Source: Unio delphinus (lineage: Eukaryota > Mollusca > Bivalvia > Unionida > Unionidae). From it: a stretch of DNA of 64,000 nucleotides. The position numbers were made by a program, and so were the translations under genes. Numbering within the stretch: position 1 is the stretch's first letter; each line of letters begins with the position of its first letter. Below the pieces are notes generated by a model that saw nothing but the letters and a program-made list of their open reading frames with translations, was not told the origin of the DNA and ran no database searches. The DNA lies in the NCBI GenBank assembly GCA_029339505.1, contig JAQISU010000115.1:9267001-9331000 (forward strand), in the 5' to 3' direction. Positions 52,690 through 63,005 of this stretch are shown here, piece by piece.

Positions 52690-54185
52690 AAACGACCGTT
52701 TAGTCTTTAGCAGTAACATGCCCTTCTTGCATGCCTTATTAATATTTTTTAACCAATTGATTAACTGTGCTATCTGTATTAATATTCCCTGTTAAAAATA
52801 ATATGATTCTTCTACCAGTATTTTGCATGAACGATATTAAAACAGATGATAAGATATCTACTTACTCGTAATCCATATATCCTATTACATGTCATTGGGA
52901 TGTTGCAGAATATTTAACATGGCAAATACATTCAGCCTATTAGATATAGTACAAGGAATTCTAATATTTTTAGAAACGACGTAATTGTCACCGAAAGATC
53001 ATATACTAGGAAAATCCAATACATCGTTCCTCGTTATGCTTTTCAAAAACCGACACTAAGGATTTGCTTCCTGTTGCGAGCGCCAACCATAGCAGAGAGC
53101 GAGACCCAAAACAAAAACAGTCACTTTGTACCAGGTGATGAGGTTTATGTTTGTTTGTTTGTTTGTTTGATTAGGATTTTTAACGTACAATTTTCTGTCA
53201 TATCGCTACAATGTCTGCCGTGAGGCAGTTTATAGTGATGTATAGCGCTGGGGCATCGTGCCGCAGACATGTAGCATGATGTCTTACCCAATCACATTAT
53301 CCTAACGTCAGGAAGACCAGTCCTAAAACTAACCTCTTAATGCTGAACGTCAAGCGAGGCAGCTGTTAATACCATTTTTGTAAGTTTATGGACGCTCTAA
53401 CCTCTAGGCCACCGGAGCGATTTTACCAGGTGACTAGTGAAGCACGCTTAAGGTGAGATGAGACATAATTGTTCCTTGATTAATACATATTATTAATAAA
53501 TAACAATGTCAAAACGATATATTTCGTGGTTTAAAGCCGGACCTAGGTATTTTCTATTATAAATTAGGTGACAAGCATATGCAGCATTTGTTAGCAAATA
53601 AGGTATCATTGGAGAGGACAAAACTTTCTTTATTTTGGAGAGAGAGGAGTAGGTTGTATCAATTTAATTAGGGTTTAATTTATTTTCTTATTTACATTTT
53701 ACTTATAATATCAAAAAAGAGACAACGTATAATAACATAAACCGTGGGAGAATTACGAAATATAAGAATGCACAAACAAATGAGAATTAACAAGAGACAA
53801 TGAAAACAATGTTTATGAATTTTTAGTCGTCCTTTCACTGAACCAATAAAGTGTTCATCACCCTAGGCAGCGTATAATTAAGTTCGAACACAGTTAAGAA
53901 GTCACTAATCAACGCTAATTAGATAATATGTGACATAAAAACGGGTTTTCATTTTCCCTTCCTATGAAAGATAAGGTGTTCTAATTGTTATAACACTTTA
54001 GTTGTAACAGAGGATTAATCCATCATTTGTATATGTCTTCTTGTGTCTGTGCGAGACAATTCATTTGTAATTTGTTAAAAGTCTAAAAAAGCTCACTTAT
54101 TTTTTATTCAAAAAATATCAATGACAAATATTTAGGAATTCAATTAATAATTTGCATATTTTTGTGTGGCATGTGGTATATTGTT
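52690..54185. other. Host DNA between relic D and copy E
   Basis: No coding homology seen. About 53040-53450 looks like a dispersed host repeat (GTTTGTTTGTTTG run, GATTAGGATTTTTAACGT, and CTAACCTCTAGGCCACCGGAG, typical of molluscan interspersed repeats). Confidence 0.4.
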
Positions 54186-54367
54186 AGTAGCAGAGGGGGC
54201 GAATCGAACAACTTTTTGATTGAAGCCTCAAAACGGAAAATAAAGCCTTCCTGCGAATCTCATATTTTAACCAAAAACAAAATAAGTCTTCATTTAGCAA
54301 ACGGAGACTCTGCGACTTTACAATCAATTTTGGTCGCAACGATGTTGTCATCACCCCCTCTGCTGCT
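54186..54367 (-). repeat. Terminal repeat E4 (left end of copy E, host junction)
   Basis: Outer AGTAGCAGAGGGGGCGAA (54186-54203), inner TCACCCCCTCTGCTGCT (54351-54367). It lies beyond the penton gene and the ATPase tail of copy E, in the same relative place as E2 and E3. Confidence 0.75.
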
Positions 54368-54393
54368 ACAGGTTAACAAAAATAATAAATGAT

Positions 54394-54451
54394 TTTAACC
54401 GAATATTTGATCGAGTCCGAAACGATATCGTGTCCGAGGACGGAAATCCTT
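54394..54451 (-). repeat. ATPase 3'-end fragment next to penton E
   Basis: On the - strand this codes for PRTRYRFGLDQIFG and a stop, the last 14 residues of the ATPase, with the rest of the gene absent. It is longer than the fragment after penton B. Confidence 0.75.
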
Positions 54452-55768
54452 TCAGGATTTCACAAACAGACTAATCGCTAACACCTCGTCTTGTAGATCA
54501 ATCAAATTATTTGATTGGTCAGTCAGTCTAAAATTAATTCTCGTTAGCGAATTATTATGGCATCGCATACAGACAGGATTAACTGGGTTTTCAATAATTA
54601 GGAATCCTGGAGGAGCTGTTGGTGCAAACGAATAAAGAATATATCCTTGCTGAGCTTGATTTGATTGCTCTAGATTAATTTGATAACTTCCTTCAACTGC
54701 ATCACATACTAAATTAAGCGCAATCACCGCTGAAATATTTACATTGTGCGGGGCAATATGCCTACCGCCGCCATCTGGGTCATTATTATATTTGAGGATA
54801 ATTGAATCTTGTACTTGTAATACCTTGATAACATTTTTAACAGATTCTTTTAGTTCCTCAGCGCTATATCCCGGACACTTGAAATTGTGTAGATCGGCTT
54901 CTGTGATATTGTAACTGGTTAGGAATCGTTGTTTATTGTCGCTGTTGTCATTAATTATTGTTTGAATAATTCGTTCGTTGATATATTCCATATCAGATAC
55001 AAGCTTATTTAATATTTCAACGTGTTTTCGCAATTTTGTTTGCCGTAGTTGTTCTAGTTTTGTTTCATGTAATTGATTAATTACACTAAAATAACCAGTG
55101 ATGTCATTTAGCGTAAATGAAATAGTAACAGTTGACTCATCTGTTCTTTTAATAATAAAATCCCATTGCAACGTGTTTTTGTTGGTAAATATGAATCTAT
55201 TGGCGATTTGTACTTTTCTTATATCAGATAAATCATCTCGATATACGGGATTGATTTTATGATACGATTGTACGTCTGTGGTTAAGTCGGCGGTTCTGGG
55301 TGGTTTTTCAGGCCATCCTAAAACTGTTCTTAACGAGCTGTTATAGATATCCACGGCATACTCAGGGGAGTTTATTTCGATCGACGACGAGAGCGTCGGT
55401 TCATGAATTTTAATAGCTATGCTTGATTCTTTTCCGGTGATTGATTTTATTCTACGCTGAATTTCAGCATCGATTTGCTCAATTTGGTACGACCCAGTTG
55501 GTAACAAAAAAACGTTCCAGTCTGGGGTGCCATCGGCTTTATTCTTATACGAGAACACCAGTGCGTTGTTCGGTTGCTGACCGCCAAATGCAACCGATCT
55601 GATATTGGGCCAGCTATGATATACTCGTAATTTTGCCAGCGCGATCTCGCGCACTGGAATCGGAGAGGGAAAGTTCAGACTAAATTGTGGGTTTGTTGAT
55701 GTTATTGATATCATGCTTGTTCGTATCGGAGTTGTATTCTCCGCGATTCGTTGAAGCAGTTCGAGTGA
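54452..55768 (-). CDS. mCP: Penton-like minor capsid protein, copy E
   Basis: Intact, 438 residues from the conserved MSLELLQRIAENT start (frame open to 55792). Early block FSLNFPSPIPVREIALAKLRVYHSW, then GSYQIEQIDAEIQRRI, AVDIYNSSLRTVLGWPE, a helical middle with DMEYINERIIQ, and the conserved end (KYNNDPDGGGRHIAPHNVN, GYILYSFAPTAPPGFLIIE, TRINFRLTDQSNNLIDLQ). Pattern and place fit the single-jelly-roll penton of adintoviruses, which occupies the capsid vertices. Its start overlaps the two-TM gene by 89 bp. Confidence 0.85.
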   Translation of the reverse strand, partial: SLELLQRIAENTTPIRTSMISITSTNPQFSLNFPSPIPVREIALAKLRVYHSWPNIRSVAFGGQQPNNALVFSYKNKADGTPDWNVFLLPTGSYQIEQIDAEIQRRIKSITGKESSIAIKIHEPTLSSSIEINSPEYAVDIYNSSLRTVLGWPEKPPRTADLTTDVQSYHKINPVYRDDLSDIRKVQIANRFIFTNKNTLQWDFIIKRTDESTVTISFTLNDITGYFSVINQLHETKLEQLRQTKLRKHVEILNKLVSDMEYINERIIQTIINDNSDNKQRFLTSYNITEADLHNFKCPGYSAEELKESVKNVIKVLQVQDSIILKYNNDPDGGGRHIAPHNVNISAVIALNLVCDAVEGSYQINLEQSNQAQQGYILYSFAPTAPPGFLIIENPVNPVCMRCHNNSLTRINFRLTDQSNNLIDLQDEVLAISLFVKS

Positions 55769-56279
55769 CATTATTATTAACGCTGTCTTCAATTTCCAAT
55801 TTCAACATCGCGAAGTTATACAACTGGGTCATCGCGGAAAATTCAACATCGGATATGAACGAATTATCTATCGACAGGGAGATCAACTCGTATAATTTCG
55901 AGTATGCGTCAAATACCACTCTGTACCGAGCTGTATAATCGCTGAGTTTTTTCTGAGAACACGATGTTAATTTTTTAGTTATCGCGGTGGCGACTGCAGC
56001 GATTGTTGTTGCCGCAGAGATAGCGATTGGAACTGCAATCGGGGCCATCATGGTCACCGTCGACAAAATAACCCCGGCGCTGGCCATCACAACGGACACC
56101 GAGTACACGGTGATGTCGATGATTGCTACGCTGCGTCGATATTTTTTTATTTTTTCACGATAGCGCTCATAAAGTGATTTCAAGTTCGCGGAAAATTCTT
56201 TCACGGTATCATATCGATATCGATGCGATTGTGATACCTCTGTGACTATTATCGGTTCAATTGAATTCATCGATGCCAT
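55680..56279 (-). CDS. Two-TM membrane protein, copy E
   Basis: Intact, 199 residues. Coiled N-terminus (VKEFSANLKSLYERYREKIKKYRR), two hydrophobic segments (about 52-73 and 77-98; VYSVSVVMASAGVILSTVTM and PIAVPIAISAATTIAAVATA), then CSQKKLSDYTARYRVVFDAY and a DVEFSAMTQLY motif. Same plan as copies B and C. Unknown family, likely virion or host-membrane associated. Confidence 0.65.
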   Translation of the reverse strand: MASMNSIEPIIVTEVSQSHRYRYDTVKEFSANLKSLYERYREKIKKYRRSVAIIDITVYSVSVVMASAGVILSTVTMMAPIAVPIAISAATTIAAVATAITKKLTSCSQKKLSDYTARYRVVFDAYSKLYELISLSIDNSFISDVEFSAMTQLYNFAMLKLEIEDSVNNNVTRTASTNRGEYNSDTNKHDINNINKPTI

Positions 56280-56310
56280 TGTTATTTTAAACCCGCTGAT
56301 GTTTTCAATT
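56280..56310 (-). promoter_or_regulatory. TTGAAAA-type promoter-like element before two-TM gene E
   Basis: AATTGAAAACATCAGCGGGT then TTAAAATAACAATG in gene orientation. Confidence 0.5.
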
Positions 56311-56354
56311 ATTCACCATCGCTAATGGGTTGGGATGTCGTAGGTATGGTAGCT

Positions 56355-58252
56355 TCAGCCGGAAAAATCATCTACAAATTCTAAACACCAGGTTATTTTT
56401 GATCTAATGGTGGAGCTATCAACCGCGACGAAATTAAAGTCTTTTCCGCGACCCTTCCAAAGTAACGTCGCGGTGCCACCAGAGTAGGTTTTACCGTCCG
56501 CGATCATATTAAATTGATCGATAGAGATACACGTTAGCCTGTAGATGCCATCGATCCACTCTGGCTCGGGGAGAATCACGACCCCTTCTTCCCAGATACC
56601 GATTGACAATGTAGTATCAACGTCTCTTATCCATTCCATGGTTCGATGATTGGTCGCATACACGACATTTTTAACGTCTATGTCTAGATGCGGAATCTTT
56701 ACCTTTTCACATTTTTCTTTTAGTTTAAGAAGATCGTTGTAAATATCGAGATACTTTACCTTGATTTCGTTAGAACTCATTATCCTCCTCTCCTTCGCGT
56801 TAAAAAAGAATAAAGGCAGAAGACCGTTGATTCCAAGCCGTGCTTGTTCTTTAGAAAAATTCGTCGTGATATCTTGGGGTTTACTGCCCTGAAAGAACTT
56901 ATTAACAATTTCGCTGGTGTGCTTTTGTTCGTCAATAGCGCTTTTAATTTCAGCGAGGGTCGGGCCTGTCAGAGATTCGATTTCAGACGTGGGTGTTCCC
57001 CCAAAAACCTTTTTCACGATGTTATTAAGTATAAGTTGTCTCAATCTAAACAAACTAATGTCTTTGAGAGTCATCGCAGATGTAGCCGGGACACCAAAGA
57101 AATCATTAAATACGTAGTTAATGTGAGTATGCTTGCCAATAAACTCGCTAATTTCAGCGAGAGTCATACCAGCTACAAGTGGGGTTCCAAAGAACTTACC
57201 GACGATGTCGTTAGTGGGTTTTTGTACCTTTTCAAAATTTTGTTTTAGTTGAAGAATATCATTGTACATTTCGGGATAATTTGCCTTGATTTCGGTAAAA
57301 AGCATCATCCTCCCAGCCTCTTTGTTAAAAAAGAATGTAATCAGAAGATTTTTTATTTCAAGTTGTTCTTGGTCTTTAATATACTGGTCGATGTCAGAAA
57401 ATTTTAGCCTGATATCTTTGGGTTTACTGCCCTCAAAGAACTTATTAACAATTTCGTTCGTGGGTTTTTGTACCTTTTCAAAATTTTCTATTAGTTTAGA
57501 AATATCCGTGTATATACCGAAATAATTCGCCTTGATTTCGGCAGGACTCATTATCCTCCCCTTCTCCGTGTTAAAAAAAATTAAATCAGAAGGCTTCTGA
57601 TTCCAAGCCGTTCTTGGTCTTTAATATACTGGTCGATGTCAGAAAATTTCGTCGTGATATCTTGGGGTTTACTACCCTCAAAGAATTTATTAACAATTTC
57701 GTTCGTGGGTTTTTGTACCTTTTCAAAATTTTTATTAGTTTAGAAATATCCGTGTAAATATCGAGATAATTTGCCTTGATTTCGCTCCCCTTCTCCGTGT
57801 TAAAAAAGAATAAATTCAGAAGGTCTTTGATTTCAGCGAGAGTCATGACAACCAGAAGCGGGGTTACAAAGAATTTATGTACGACATTTTTTGCGAAAAG
57901 TATGATAACCTCGTATATAATCATCCAGATCACGGCCGTGGGCGGCAATTGCGTCGGTGATCGTAGACACAAGTGCGTCTGGTTCAAATTGTCCGTCGCT
58001 GAAATACAGCGCAATAGAGTTTTCAGCGGCGCCGCGCTGCCGTATCAAAATTTCATCCGCGGATATATTACTGGATTTCAATTTACCCTGGCGATCTTGA
58101 AATACAATTATTTCGTTTGGATCAACACTTGCTAAATTAAACGTCTCAGCGATTTCATCTTCAATTATTTTTTTTACATCCTCGATAGAACCCGCAGATG
58201 TTTTCGCGGTGGGTTTCGACATTGACAGAGATCGTCCCCAAATATCAATCAT
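56355..58252 (-). pseudogene. Fibre-like protein, copy E (long modular form, frameshifted)
   Basis: MIDIWGRSLSMSKPT at 58252, one 31-residue repeat, then four or so modules with the parts FFFN.E.GR, EIKANYLDIYNDI.KL..N.EKVQKPTN.IV.KFF and GMTLAEI..F. The longest open part is 56355-57551 (398 residues), ending in a head with GIYRLTCISIDQFNMI, GGTATLLWKG and SKITWCLEFVDDF. Frameshifts near 57890 (extra A), 57738 (lost base) and 57575. Modules are shared with copy B; A and C have a different shaft. Confidence 0.75.
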
Positions 58253-58275
58253 TATTGTTAGCGCAACTTGTGTTT

Positions 58276-58707
58276 TCAATTTATTGATTCTCTAAAATTA
58301 CCTTGTAATTTTCCACTCGTGAATTCATTTACAACCAGATGAGGTGGTTTCTGTGACGATGAAATCTCCGCGAGGACATTTAATACTTCACGGCCGCATA
58401 TCGGTGGATCATTTAATTGTTGTTTTGGCAGCGTGGAATAAAAAATCGGAATTGATTGATTCTTTGAATTTATGTACCGCATAAACTCGCTTGGCGGAGC
58501 TTGCCCATATGAATCGAAATAGACAATCCCACGTGGATCAATCGCGTATGCAACCCAGTGAGTTCCCGATCCGTTACTGTTATCAAGATTAATGATACCG
58601 GTTTCAACGCGTTTAGGTTTTCTTGGTAATTGATCTTTCATAAAAAACCCTCTGAAGTTTTGTATCGCTAGTTTTTTAGCAGCATCAATTAAATCAAAAT
58701 TGGACAT
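58276..58707 (-). CDS. PRO: Adenain-like protease, copy E
   Basis: Intact, 143 residues from MSNFDLIDAAKK. His in GTHW, Asp in YFDSYG, Gln in LPKQQLNDPP and Cys in PPICGR are all present. The N-terminal open frame continues into the core gene as in the other copies. Confidence 0.88.
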   Translation of the reverse strand: MSNFDLIDAAKKLAIQNFRGFFMKDQLPRKPKRVETGIINLDNSNGSGTHWVAYAIDPRGIVYFDSYGQAPPSEFMRYINSKNQSIPIFYSTLPKQQLNDPPICGREVLNVLAEISSSQKPPHLVVNEFTSGKLQGNFRESIN

Positions 58708-58727
58708 GGGAAGAATTGGGCTTTCAA

Positions 58728-59192
58728 CTAATAAACCGTTCCTGGTATTCTCAGACCCTTTCCGCTGTACCATGAATACGGGGTTCCTGGTAGTCTTAGA
58801 CCCTTTCCCTTTTTTTTATATCCTTTCCCAGTTGCCTTTTCCAACGCCATCCCTGCCGCGGTACCAACGGCTCCCAACGCCGCCGCTTTCGCCACCGCTG
58901 GGGCAGCCGCTGCAATCAATGCTGGTATTGCGACTAACAATGGAAATATACCACCCGATTTTATCATGTTGGCGACTGCAGTCTTTGAAAATACAATTTG
59001 AACCCCTCGCTTATTTTTCATTGCATCATTGAAATGTTTTATTTGACGATCCGTTAATGATATTTTATGTGTACCGCCGGACATCTGCGCTGGTTTTAAC
59101 GTTATTGTTGTTCCACATTCTTTAGCGGATTTTAATCGTAATTTCTTGACCTGACCATCAGTCAGCTTGACACTAACGACACTATATGGCAT
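58728..59192 (-). CDS. Core/pX-like protein, copy E
   Basis: Intact, 154 residues. MPYSVVSVKLTDGQVKKLRL, HKISLTDRQIKHFNDA, GVQIVFS; Ala-rich segment; GKGYKKKGKGLRLPGTPYSW and one further GLRIPGTVY unit at the end. YSGKG is again present. Confidence 0.75.
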   Translation of the reverse strand: MPYSVVSVKLTDGQVKKLRLKSAKECGTTITLKPAQMSGGTHKISLTDRQIKHFNDAMKNKRGVQIVFSKTAVANMIKSGGIFPLLVAIPALIAAAAPAVAKAAALGAVGTAAGMALEKATGKGYKKKGKGLRLPGTPYSWYSGKGLRIPGTVY

Positions 59193-59240
59193 TTTATTGT
59201 AAAACTATTTATGCTTTCAATTGATCTAATTGTGAATTGT

Positions 59241-60636
59241 TTACATATTTTCCACTGGTGCATCAACGATTCTCATTCGTCCGCCAACCCCTAATAACAA
59301 CATTGATTTATCACTGAGAATAACAGCAACCGCTCTATAATTAACAACACCAGGGACTATACGAGCCCTAAAATGTTTGTCAACAACGGATTGTCTCATT
59401 AAATCAAGATGTTCCAGCAAAAAGTAATAAATCGGATATAGGTTTTTAAAATCAAGTTGTGATATTTGCAAACCGGTATCAACGTTTTGATCACGACCCA
59501 TATATGATAGCATCCGATGATACACACGTGCTATATGGATGCTCTCTTAATCAAGCTGTATATCCTCAGATGGTTCTTGTTGTCCGTTTATTCTCAGCAA
59601 AAGCTCACTTACCCCTAATCGATCAAATATCATATGACTGCGTTCTTGGGAGCGTAATCGATTCCTATTCTGCAGCGCTATAAATATATGACGTGGAGCT
59701 GAAACGCCTTGTTTTGATGCTAGGTGCCATGTAAATGTACCATCAACATCTTCCTGTTTGACATCAGTCGTTGTTGTTAGCCAACTTAGCAATGATTTGC
59801 CGCCTGTTTCCATAAATGAGAGCAGCGCGCTTCCGTGGTAATTGATGGGGTCATTACTGGCATCCACAATACTATTTTACTCAAAACAACTTTACCATAA
59901 GCGGCACCAGTACGCCAGATTGCATCATCGTCATTGCCTTTTCGCGCTAACGCGATTGGTTGTTTGGCTCCATAGATGACTTTTCTGACATTTCTGCAGA
60001 ATCCAAATATGTGATGGAGTGGAATTGCACATGAAAAATATCGTCGTTGTCCTTGTAACATCGCTACTCGTGTTGCAAACCCTAGATTGAAATTACGATT
60101 AATATCTACGACATCAAAGGTACCAGCCGGTCTAGTATATCCGGCTGGTGCTGGATCAACTGCGGTATTTCGTGTTGCTTTTACCCTAGTATGATTAATG
60201 TGATCAGTGTGATCATTAATATCCTTTGCAAACATCATAGACGGGCAAGCCGATCTTGTATAATCATCAGAATATCTTGCTAGTCCGATTATTGTTGTTG
60301 CAACATCAACTTCACGGTCTATTGATTCAATTTCTTTTCCATCAATGAGATATCGTGCGCTTTCAAATAACGCCATTATGCCATTATTAACAAAACCAAC
60401 TCGGACATTTGGGTCATCTGCATATGGGGTATCAGCTGCAACATTTGTTACGAGTTTTCCCTCGATTTCAATAAATGCTTCACACGGCAAAAAGTATTTA
60501 CTGGTATCTTGAACTTGAAATTCAATTCGCGATCGTAGGTAGGGTTGTATTGCATGCTAGGAAGAGTATTGATAATCACGGACGGAATCGTCTTTGCGCA
60601 CTGGGGCTTCCATATCTAACGCGGGATCAGCTGTTC
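59241..60636 (-). pseudogene. MCP: Major capsid protein, copy E
   Basis: Large open pieces 59786-60490, 59547-59867 and 59241-59525. Stops near 60557 and 59549 and a frameshift near 59850; the start codon is not preserved. All main landmarks can be read. A charged insertion (NDHTDHINHTRVK) lies where copy A has KDGKNTAGG. Confidence 0.85.
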
Positions 60637-60692
60637 GTTTAAAAATTGTTATTATTATTTAGGGCTTTAAATTGTGAAACTCTTTGTAATCA

Positions 60693-61157
60693 TCATCGTT
60701 TTCGTTTTCGTTTCAAACCACTTCCTGCTATCGCGTTCATGATAGCGCTATCTGTTACCGGCGAAACTGTCAATGGCGACGGAGTCACCGAAGCAGTCAA
60801 CGACGCAAGTTTTTCTTCCACTGCGCTATTTATTGCCTTGCTGCTTTTTGCAGGCATCACTGTCGTAGACGTCAGCATTGTTGGTTTCTTTCGCACCAAT
60901 GATGTTATTTTATCTTTCGCGGCAGAAAATGCCGTTTCGGCAAGATTTCCAACAGCGCTGATTCCCTTATCACGAATAATATCAATGGCTTTCATTGATA
61001 ATTGTTTAGCTAACGGCGCCACTTTTGGGGCTATTCTTGTAAATAATCCCGCGATGGTTCTGCCGAGACCATCTCCGTACCACGTGCGGTAAACAAGCAA
61101 TCGTGAGTTCACTACGTAGACGCTTACGGGTTTATCATGGTTATAGTGTATAATCAT
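60693..61157 (-). CDS. pVI-like minor virion protein, copy E
   Basis: Intact, 154 residues. TWYGDGLGRTIAGLF at the N-terminal site, the amphipathic segment, RDKGISAVGNLAETAFS, and a C-terminal IAGSGLKRKRKR. It has a longer Ser/Thr-rich stretch before the last site. Confidence 0.75.
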   Translation of the reverse strand: MIIHYNHDKPVSVYVVNSRLLVYRTWYGDGLGRTIAGLFTRIAPKVAPLAKQLSMKAIDIIRDKGISAVGNLAETAFSAAKDKITSLVRKKPTMLTSTTVMPAKSSKAINSAVEEKLASLTASVTPSPLTVSPVTDSAIMNAIAGSGLKRKRKR

Positions 61158-61188
61158 CTTGTTATAAAACTAGCAGTTTTTCAATTAG
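61158..61188 (-). promoter_or_regulatory. TTGAAAA-type promoter-like element before pVI E
   Basis: AATTGAAAAACTGCTAGTTT then TATAACAAGATG in gene orientation. Confidence 0.5.
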
Positions 61189-62232
61189 TGAATTGCGTAG
61201 CCGCCATTGAAAACTCTTTGATTTTTATCGCTAAAATCCATAGGATTTTCATCATAACCATGGGCGTCTCTGTGATTTTCAACTAATTAAGCAATGAGTT
61301 CTCGATATACATCAAGGCCCATGATACGCCGGCAAATAATCGTCTACAGATATCAGCTGCTTCATTAATTATTTCAACGGAGTTGTTTCCAGCTCGCTTT
61401 CCACCGATAAGTACTTCTAACCGTGATATATCGCTGAGAATATTACCAGGACATGTCACGGTTGCGTTGAAATCCAAAGGATTTCCAATCGAATATCCTT
61501 TTCCGCTTGTTTTCTTAGAACCGGCCTCTGCTCTTATGTCTATTTCCTCCGGGATTGGATCCTCCGTATAACGTGGTGGTTGTGGACCGCCTTTAACCGC
61601 AGCTAGAAAGTTATTATAACCAGGGTGCTGCAACGCTGAGATTCTATCTCCGCCGTGTCTCGCTAAATATAATTTTGATGCCCAAGTCTCTCTGTCTCTT
61701 CTAAAATATTTAAACTCGTCGCTTAAAAAATTCTCTCTTTTACCCTTTGGAAAATTTTCTCTAGCAAAATTAGCTAATTCGAAATCCGTATGTTTTCCTC
61801 TAATTTCATTTAATGCTGCGGCTGTAAATATACTTTCAGGTGAATAGTCTCTTCCTGCAGCTGCACCTTCTTGTTCTTCTTCGCGTTCTTCAATTTTGCG
61901 TTGGATTTTTATATCACTGGATAGCTGTTGTACCCATGCGCGTGTTTCTTCAGTCTCTGCTGCTATCTTTTCAAGCGTATCAAGCAGTGGCGCCTTCGTT
62001 GCTCGTTCTCGCTCAGGAATATCTCCGTATATCGCTGCTTCAGTTAACTTTTTCACATCTTTGGTCGCACTTGGTATCGGAGTAAACAGTTGTTCACTTG
62101 ACACAGAAAAGTTAGTCTGCGCTTGTTGTCGTTGTTGAAGTTTCTCGCAAAGTCTGTCTCGAACCGGTATAAACTTTTAATTGCTGCTAGCCGCTCTCGG
62201 GTTAATCTAGTTGTAAGCGATTCACCTACCAT
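61184..62232 (-). pseudogene. LM virion protein, copy E
   Basis: MVGESLTTRLTRERLAAIK at 62232, a lost A near 62178, then an open frame 62104-61283 (273 residues). The centre is of the copy-A type (FELANFARENFPKGKRENFL, DEFKYFRRDRETWASKLY). ISRLEVLIGG and NNSVEIINEAADICRRLFAG mark the end, with a further shift near 61325. Confidence 0.75.
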
Positions 62233-62297
62233 ATATTGTTTGTGAACTGAGTTTTCAAATGTGAAACTATCACAATTAAAAGCTGAGCTATTAAATA

Positions 62298-62573
62298 ATG
62301 TACTATCAAGCTAACGTATCCATCTCCGACAAGGTTAAACTGTACGACGCTATCCGCGAATGTTTCAGAAATAACATCGCTGGGGGTTTCAAAATTGTAA
62401 TATCTGAGAATGGCGATGAACGATTTTTGTTAACGACGCGGCAACAACAACTACGTGAAAATGGAGGCGTCGCGGTGATTACTTGCTACCACAGCCAGAT
62501 CATCCAGCACGCACATAACTGCATGACCAAACCCAAACTGCTGAGTATTCTTTCAGGAGAAAATCCTATGTAG
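62298..62573 (+). CDS. Small protein with core-protein-like motif, copy E only
   Basis: A 91-residue protein divergent from LM E. VSISDKVKLYDAI, GGFKIVISENGDERFLLTTRQQQL and GVAVITCYHSQI follow the same order as LTPGQ..KL, TTITLK, LSLTTRQ and GVQITLS of the core protein, so it looks like a short paralogue without the Ala-rich and basic tail. In copies A and B the hairpin set lies at this place. Confidence 0.5.
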   Translation: MYYQANVSISDKVKLYDAIRECFRNNIAGGFKIVISENGDERFLLTTRQQQLRENGGVAVITCYHSQIIQHAHNCMTKPKLLSILSGENPM

Positions 62574-62650
62574 TTACAAAAAACGCTAAAAAAAAAAAAT
62601 TTATTAAAAAATTTACTGCAAGCTTATTTTTTATAGTAACGCCCACGTGA

Positions 62651-63005
62651 TTAAGATACGGGTTTTTCCTCGTTTAATATTTTTCTAAGATCACGAACTT
62701 TAGAACTAATTTCAGCTCGTTTTTGATACTCTTGGCCGAGCTTTTGACGTATTGCTTCAACGGTGCTAAATAGCGTTAAATACATTAATGTCGTTACCGT
62801 ACAAACAAGCATTGATGGACTTTTGAATTCCTTTCATGAGCCTGTACATCTTAGGTAAAACATAACGACCCTTACTTGACTGATACTCAATGTCTTCATA
62901 TTCTGAGGTAATCCTGTCGCAGTCGAGACCTTCAGACAATACTATCCCTCGATTTTTCAAATTTGAAATTTGAGCGATTATAGCATTTACATCATGGATA
63001 TCCAT
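62651..63005 (-). pseudogene. SDG small conserved protein, copy E
   Basis: MDIHDVNAIIAQISNLKNRG at 63005, SEGLDCDRI.SEYEDIEYQ and RYVLPKMYRLMKGIQKSI; a frameshift near 62770, then STVEAIRQKLGQEY and SSKVRDLRKIL to 62651. Clearly more diverged than A-C. Confidence 0.7.

Noticed and set aside
54162..54392. 76-residue open frame on the + strand
   Set aside because: It lies across terminal repeat E4 and the ATPase fragment, has no conserved counterpart in the other terminal repeats.
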